NCBI GenBank assembly: GCA_034336665.1
Contig: CM067576.1
Coordinates: forward strand, 10,717,385-10,781,384
DNA length: 64,000 bases
Source: Luscinia megarhynchos
Taxonomy: Eukaryota > Chordata > Aves > Passeriformes > Turdidae
Direction: 5' to 3'
This document shows, in pieces, positions 58,701-64,000 of this stretch (position 1 is its first letter; every line of letters begins with the position of its first letter). The position numbers and the translations under genes were made by a program. The notes beneath the pieces are model-generated. The model was not told the DNA's origin. It ran no database searches and was given only the letters and a program-made list of their open reading frames with translations.

Positions 58701-59560
58701 CAGATCCCAGTTTTAACTTGTGGAAGAGCTAATGAGAACCAGTAGGGACAGAGCACCCTGGCCTTGTTCACTGGTGAGAAGGGGAGCTGCAGAGCTGGGT
58801 CTTTTCTCTCTCTCCAAGTAAAACCCCACGTCCTGACTCATATGGGTACATTCAGCACCTTAAATACAACATGGAGATGGCAAATGCTAACAAGGAGTCA
58901 TGGAGAACCACTGCTCCAGCACTGGGGGCTGAGAGCCAGGGGTTAACATCTCTCTAAGCAGTGGTGGGAGCAAAGGGTTAACATGGCTGGTACAGGGAAT
59001 GTTATCTGTCTCTTCTCTAAATATTATTTCCTCCCATGAAACCAGCTTTTCATCCTTGGCTAGAGGCAGCTCCCGCTGCTGGGAATCCAGCAGGAGCTTG
59101 TATCTGCTGCTGCACACACCACTGCTCCCAGCAAGCTGCCGAGACAAAGAGCTGCGCTCCCCCGGCGCCAGCAGCCCCAGCGTGGGGAGCTGGGGCTGGG
59201 GCTCGGGCCCCAGGGTGCAGCTGGCCTCGGGATGGGCTCGGGGAAGACAGGCTTTACACCAAAGAGGAATCTCATTATTGAAAGCACTGCACTGTGGAGG
59301 GATTTCCTCCCTGTCTTGCAGGGACAGGCAGGGCCCAGCGGCAGGAGGCTGTGCAAACCTCACCATCACCCCAGGAAGGTTTCTGGGGGGCTGCTCATTT
59401 CACACCTCGCTCCTTGGGTGTGCCAGGATGGACAAGAAGATCAGGATATGCCGTGGGAAAACCAAGACAACAGTCACCGGCTCCAAGGTCACAAGCTGGA
59501 AAAGACGGGGGTGTGGGGCAGCCTCTGCCCCCTTCTCAGCAGCACCAACTGAACAGCTGC
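52751..59560. other. Intergenic stretch between protocadherin and ZMAT2
   Basis: Moderately GC-rich, with one CR1 fragment (57366-57540). I checked the longer frames on both strands for cadherin motifs (DxNDNAP, LDRE) and found none, so no second variable exon is present. No other gene is supported. Confidence 0.6.
57366..57540 (+). repeat. CR1 LINE 3' fragment
   Basis: It carries 'cccagagaagctgtggttgc', 'ggagcaacctggtctagtgg', 'cagcccatggcaggggttta' and the terminal 'gctcttccaacccaaaccat', all + orientation CR1 3' blocks. Confidence 0.92.
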
Positions 59561-59574
59561 ATTGAGGGGCCGGC

Positions 59575-60180
59575 TGCCTGCAAAGCTGGTGGCTGGAATA
59601 AAATGGCTGCTGCTAAATCTTCACTGAAACATCCTAAACTTTTAATGTGTATGAAGCCACGGCAGCATCCCTTTCGCATCCCGGAGGGCACAAAGGCGTG
59701 AGCGTCTCCGCTCTCCCATTCAGCCGGAGCCACGTGCTGCAGCCTGAACAGCGCTAGGAACGTGGCTGGAATGAAAGTTGCCCTCCCAGCCCGTGCGCTC
59801 AGAGAGCCAAAGTCAAAGGATTGCCAAGTTAAAAGGGTCAAACCTCCAAGGACAGCTGTATCTGACTGGCTATATATCATTTCAATAGCATCTTCAACGG
59901 GGATTATAATCTGAATTGAAGCGGAAAGACCTGAGGCAATGAAGCTGTCAGCAGGCTAAGATTAAGGAATTAAAACAGCAGCACAACATTACAGGATTTG
60001 TTCTAGATGTATTAGAAAGAGCAGGCTAAACACTGCAGCCTTCCCCAGGCTGGAAATTTCATACAAGCACGGAGAAGGGCAAGCACAAGGATTTCATCAA
60101 TATACATAAAAAGAGAGAGCGAGACAGAGCTACCAAAATCCAGCCATGCAAAATATAAATCCTAACTGCAGACGGAAATG
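59575..60180. promoter_or_regulatory. Candidate conserved noncoding element
   Basis: Complex AT-balanced sequence without simple repeats or CR1. It includes 'ggctatatatcatttcaata', 'ggggattataatctgaattg' and 'ttaaggaattaaaacagcag'. It looks like vertebrate enhancer sequence, but that is an impression; conservation cannot be measured here. Confidence 0.25.
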
Positions 60181-60639
60181 AGTCACACAAGGTTTGACTG
60201 AGGTAAATAAAAGCAGAAATGAAGTGGATTTAAGGGAAGGCAGAGGTGAAAAGACACTGACAGCCAGTAGACAGGAAAAAAATGGCCCTTAATATACTAA
60301 GGCTGGTAAAACCTGGAATGCAGCCCAGCCTGTCTTGGATTGCCTGATGGGAATGAAGGTCCCCAGCCCTGAACTCCCTTCCCCTTCCATATTCTTACAC
60401 CCATCTCCAGAATTACTTTAAAAAGCCAAGAATGATGGCAATGGCCTGCCTAGGGCAGCTGGGAGTTGAGCCAGGAGAGGAGGGCACACACCTCACCTCT
60501 GCCAGCACTGGGGTCCCCAGAAGGCCACCCCTGCTCTGTGCTGCTGGGAGACACCAGCAGCTCTTCTCAGTGGGAAACAGAAGCTCTCAAAATAAAGAAG
60601 GCATCAAACCCCCACCAAAGGGCCCATTAGAACATTCCA

Positions 60640-61290
60640 TTTATTTCTGGCAAATTGTACACACCTTTCTTTCATTGGCTCTATCCTAGACCAGTCATGG
60701 GGAGGAATTTCTCCCCTACCTTAATGATACTGAAATTATGGGATAAAACACAAAGAAAAGGAGGGAAGTCTCCCTTGCAGATAAAACAAACAGAAAAGTT
60801 TCAGCAACCCAGACTCCATGCAGCCACCAGCTCTGCTCAGCACAAGCCATAAAGATGCACCTCTCACACTGCTTGCTGTGGCACATTTCCTTCTTTATGA
60901 GCCTAAAAGCAACTGAATCCTTCCCAGCATCTCAAACACAGCTTGGGTGACAAGTAGGGCCTGGTTGATAACTAGTTTAAACCTGAACCAGGCCACCTGT
61001 GCAGAATGTGCACTTTACTGACAAAAAAATGTACCCAACAGAGCACTTCCCTGCACACACACGGCCACAGAGCAGCTGAGCAGCCAGATCTAGGACACAC
61101 AAGGAGAAGGGGAGCTAATGAGAGGCAGAGCTTGATCTGCAGCACAGGTAGAGCATGGAATCACTTTTCAACTCTTCCAGCCAACTTTTACTGGGAGATT
61201 TACATACAAGTCCTCAAGTCCTTTGAAGAGTTATCCAGAGTTCCCTGGGTAAAAACAAGCTTTTTAGAGAAAGAGGAGAGTCCGGGCTGC
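60640..61290 (-). other. ZMAT2: ZMAT2 3'UTR with candidate poly(A) signal
   Basis: The minus-strand AATAAA at 60645-60640 ('tttatt' on +) would give a 3'UTR of about 650 nt. The end is inferred from the hexamer only. Confidence 0.5.
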
Positions 61291-61434
61291 TCAGTGGCTC
61301 TTTTTGGTTGAGCCAAAACCAGAGAAACCCATCACAGCTGCCATTTCATCATCCTCTTCAAAGGTCAAATCTTCCTCTGCCCGCCTCTTCTTCTCTCTCT
61401 GCTTCTCCTTCTTGTAGGCTTTGGCCTTCTCCTC
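61291..61434 (-). CDS. ZMAT2: ZMAT2 last exon (144 nt coding)
   Basis: The acceptor is 'cccttgctgcag'. It encodes EEKAKAYKKEKQREKKRRAE, then EDLTFEEDDEMAAVMGFSG and FGSTKKSH, with stop TGA at 61293-61291. The acidic-then-GFSGFGS tail is highly characteristic of this protein. Confidence 0.95.
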   Translation of the reverse strand, partial: EEKAKAYKKEKQREKKRRAEEDLTFEEDDEMAAVMGFSGFGSTKKSH

Positions 61435-63047
61435 CTGCAGCAAGGGACACAACAGCAAAATAATTTGCATCTCCTGAGATGAAGGAGTTTTGAGACACCA
61501 GGTACTGCACAATTAACATCAATCCTGCCCAAAGCAGCCAAGCTGTGCCTGAGGAAATAAACAGCAGAAATCCTGGCCTGCAGTCTTCTAGCAGGAAGCT
61601 CATCAGTGAATCCAGACCACCCCATTTCCCAAGCCAAGAGCAGAGCCACACACACGAATAGACAAAATAAAGTGTTATCAAACTCTCTCTTCCTGAGCAA
61701 ACATCACAAGTTTTGCCTGGAATCAAGGCTGAGACAAGAAGGAGTTGGTTTGAAAGCAGGAGGCCATTCCCTTGTCCGATGCTTCGTGCCAGTGACTGTG
61801 ATGCCTGCTGGCTCTCAGCCTGGCAGAATGACAGCTGCTCACTGCAACAGAAGCAGAAGCTCTGAGCAGCTTTGAGGGGGGTTTTGGCATCAAAGAGTTT
61901 GCGCTGCTCTAATCAAAGTGTTTTTCTCTGTGAGGATCACGAGCCCTGGAACAGAGCCAGGTTTGTACTGGGTGACACCAAAGCATGGCTTCAGTTCCCA
62001 ACTTAGCAACTGCTCCCACCATTTTCATCACTGTCCACAGTGCTCCTGAACACAGCCATGCCATGGAGAAAGCTACAACCAGGAGTTGCTGCTGATTTCT
62101 TTCCTGCCATCCATTGACTGGTGGCAGCTTTTCAACCCACAGCACTCCCTTTGCTGCTGGGGCACCTCCCTCCTATCCCCCAAACAGATGGGGCTCAGCA
62201 GCACCACAGCCTGCCTGAGAGCAGAGCATGGGGCTGCTCTGTGAGCTGCCCAAAGAGCTCCCCTGTGGTGAAGCAAACCTCTTGGGCAGGGAGACTCAAA
62301 CAGGCAGGGATTTGTAACCTTGGGTTATGTGGCTGCTGATAGAGGAGAAGCACCCATAGAAGCTTCTCAGCTGTCAGAACTTTGTTTGCTCTTCAAATAA
62401 TTGTTTTTCATGTTGACAAACACCTAAGCCCCAGTTTGAGAGAAATTTGCTGTCCTTTATGACCTCCTCACAGATCTTGCACAACAGCATGCTGTCCACA
62501 AAGCCCTTCTACACTCGGGGAGGCCACACAGAAGCAGGTGCCCTGTGGAAGGGGATTCCAGCAATCCTAAGGGCTGTGGAAGATAATGGATGAAGATGCA
62601 GATCTGCTACCGGACCACACAAGTTCCAATTAGCAGGAGACAAAAAATGGATTTGTGCTGTTCTCAGTGGAAATCTGAACCATCCAAAATTATTCACACA
62701 TAAAGAGGGGGAAAGGGTTTCCAGGGACAGCAACACACACTTTTGAAAAGCAGAAAAACAAACCCCACTCATAGGAGCAGATGAGAAGCCCATGCTACCA
62801 AGAACAATGTTTCTCAGGAACAAGAGTAGGAATCAGGGTTGATTTCCTTCCAAAATATGTTTCTGGGGAGCTTTGCTTCCTCAGTTGTTGCCCAGACTCA
62901 CCTCCTCACGGAGTTCCTTCATCCTCTCCTCAAAGTCATAATCCTTCTGCTTCTCCTCCATCTTCTTCTTGTTCACTTCAAAGCGTTTCTTCACCTGGTC
63001 CAGTGTGGAACGCTCCACCCGCATGGACATGCCCAGATTCCTCTGGT
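61291..63047 (-). CDS. ZMAT2: ZMAT2 (zinc finger matrin-type 2, Snu23 homologue), last two coding exons
   Basis: Component of the spliceosomal U4/U6.U5 tri-snRNP, acting in the nucleus during pre-mRNA splicing (yeast Snu23). The exons in the window (minus strand) are 63047-62902 and 61434-61291. They encode the C-terminal 95 residues of a protein that is about 199 aa in human. The reading runs QRNLGMSMRVERSTLDQVKK, then a Lys/Glu-rich helix (EEKQKDYDFEERMKELREEE), a basic stretch (KKEKQREKKRRAEED) and the end DEMAAVMGFSGFGSTKKSH. The C2H2 (U1-type) zinc finger and N-terminus are encoded by exons beyond position 64000. Both introns use GT-AG. Confidence 0.95.
61435..62901 (-). other. ZMAT2: ZMAT2 last intron
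   Basis: A 1.47 kb intron between the last two coding exons. I see no repeat family, exon or RNA gene in it. Confidence 0.7.
62902..63047 (-). CDS. ZMAT2: ZMAT2 penultimate coding exon (146 nt)
   Basis: The acceptor 'ttgtgtcctccag' and donor 'gtgagt' are read on the minus strand. It begins mid-codon with 'ac cag agg' (completing a His, then QRNLGMSMRVE) and ends RE-E at a codon boundary. It codes for the region just after the zinc finger and the first coiled-coil-like half. Confidence 0.94.
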
Positions 63048-64000
63048 CTGGAGGACACAAGTGGAATCAGCAGTGTTCAGCAACACTTCAGGGTTCTGCA
63101 CAAAGTCTCCATCTCTGATCCCAATCTAAACAGCACAGCACCACCTTCCTGCCTGACCCCCCCTGAAAGCATGTTCCAGGGCCAGACTAAGGATTTCTTA
63201 GGTTGGGGAGGTGGGCTTTAGGGGGATTCCATAACACACACAAGCAGTGGCCATAACAAGCCAAACACTACTTGTAGCAAGACCAAACACTATTCTTTAA
63301 AGGTTCCTTATTCGGATACTCCCTGTCATGTTGGTGCTCTGACGCTTCAGGAAATTTAATCTTGGACCAGTGGAATAAAGAAGAGTTGGAGTGTTGAAAA
63401 AGGAGCCAGAATAAAACTGACAGGCTGGCATCTCTTAGCTGTGGGCAATGCTACACAAGACATGAGTGGCACTCAGAGATCCTGATTACACAGGACATTC
63501 CTAGCTAAAGCACAGAATATAAAGTCAGGCCTGATTCAGTGACTCTTCAGAGCAGATTCACAGTTTTTCACTTGTGGGTAAGCCTATGCTGATGAGGCCA
63601 CCCCCAGAAATGCCTCCAACCCACATTCCTGAGTGGATCCAAACAGTCACTCCAGCAGCCCTGCACAGGTTTGCCCCAGGGATGCAGCAGCACTTGGAAA
63701 CTTAAATTAAACACCAGAAATTTGCGAAAGGGGTGCCTAGAACAAGCAGACTTACTGACTGATTTAGAAGTTCCCAGACATACTAAGGTACTGTGCAACC
63801 AGCCAAATTCCAATCCCAGCTCAACCCTACAACTCATGCCCATCCACACAGCCATGCCAGGATTTTTGATTCCAGATTCTCTCATATGAACTTCTTGCTC
63901 ATCTCCCAACACGTCAAACAAGGCACGGCACCTTCCTCCCATTTACATAAAAGCACAGTTTTTTAAACACTGTGTTTTCTTTTCTTAGCTACAGAAAACC
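63048..64000 (-). other. ZMAT2: ZMAT2 upstream intron (partial)
   Basis: No further ZMAT2 exon is visible up to the window edge. The zinc-finger exon (CNVCDC-type motif) was looked for on the minus strand and is absent. Confidence 0.65.

Noticed and set aside
1..64000. CRISPR arrays, bacterial operons, tRNA or rRNA genes, intact retroviral genes
   Set aside because: None was seen. The window is animal nuclear DNA, and the only mobile elements I can support are truncated CR1 copies.

Overview
This looks like about 64 kb of bird nuclear genome. Truncated CR1 LINE copies occur in both orientations, and several carry the avian 3' end ('ttccaac...ccattctatgattctatg' type). The genes are vertebrate genes of the human 5q31 region. 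A Neoaves or songbird-type host fits best, but the species cannot be named from sequence alone.

Layout. (1) Positions 1-23.3 kb hold the carnitine transporter gene SLC22A5 (OCTN2) on the + strand. Exon 1 lies to the left of the window. Exons 2-10 (7465-21898) are all present with GT-AG splice sites and lengths matching the human exons as I know them (104, 155, 172, 127, 101, 215, 183, 136 and 88 nt), followed by a 3'UTR of about 1.3 kb. (2) Positions 23.3-45.4 kb contain no protein gene I can support. They hold a long CR1, a GC-rich minisatellite of about 13 units in a CpG island (27.4-28.0 kb), a pyrimidine-rich stretch, a G/T-only tract with G-quadruplex potential (30.75-31.1 kb), a second CpG-rich patch with a GGAGAT repeat (32.3-34.1 kb), and two large complementary pentanucleotide tracts (37.3 and 42.3 kb). 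(3) Positions 45.4-50.9 kb, minus strand, hold a clustered-type protocadherin. It has one large 'variable' exon (six cadherin repeats plus a TM segment) spliced to three private 'constant' exons of 59, 89 and 245 nt. The constant tail is clearly of the clustered family but is neither the alpha nor the gamma tail. A single-nucleotide frameshift interrupts the large exon at about 49916. A broad CpG island covers its 5' end (about 50.0-52.7 kb). (4) Positions 60.6-64 kb, minus strand, hold the last two coding exons of ZMAT2, a U4/U6.U5 tri-snRNP splicing factor. Its remaining exons lie to the right.

How the genes relate. ZMAT2 and the protocadherin read in the same direction, and this keeps the vertebrate order in which ZMAT2 sits just upstream of the protocadherin cluster. 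Downstream of this one protocadherin, however, the window runs not into a protocadherin-alpha array but tail-to-tail into SLC22A5, which is many megabases away in human. The three genes have unrelated functions: carnitine uptake, neuronal adhesion and self-recognition, and pre-mRNA splicing. The most noteworthy object is the one-variable-exon protocadherin locus with its own constant region.
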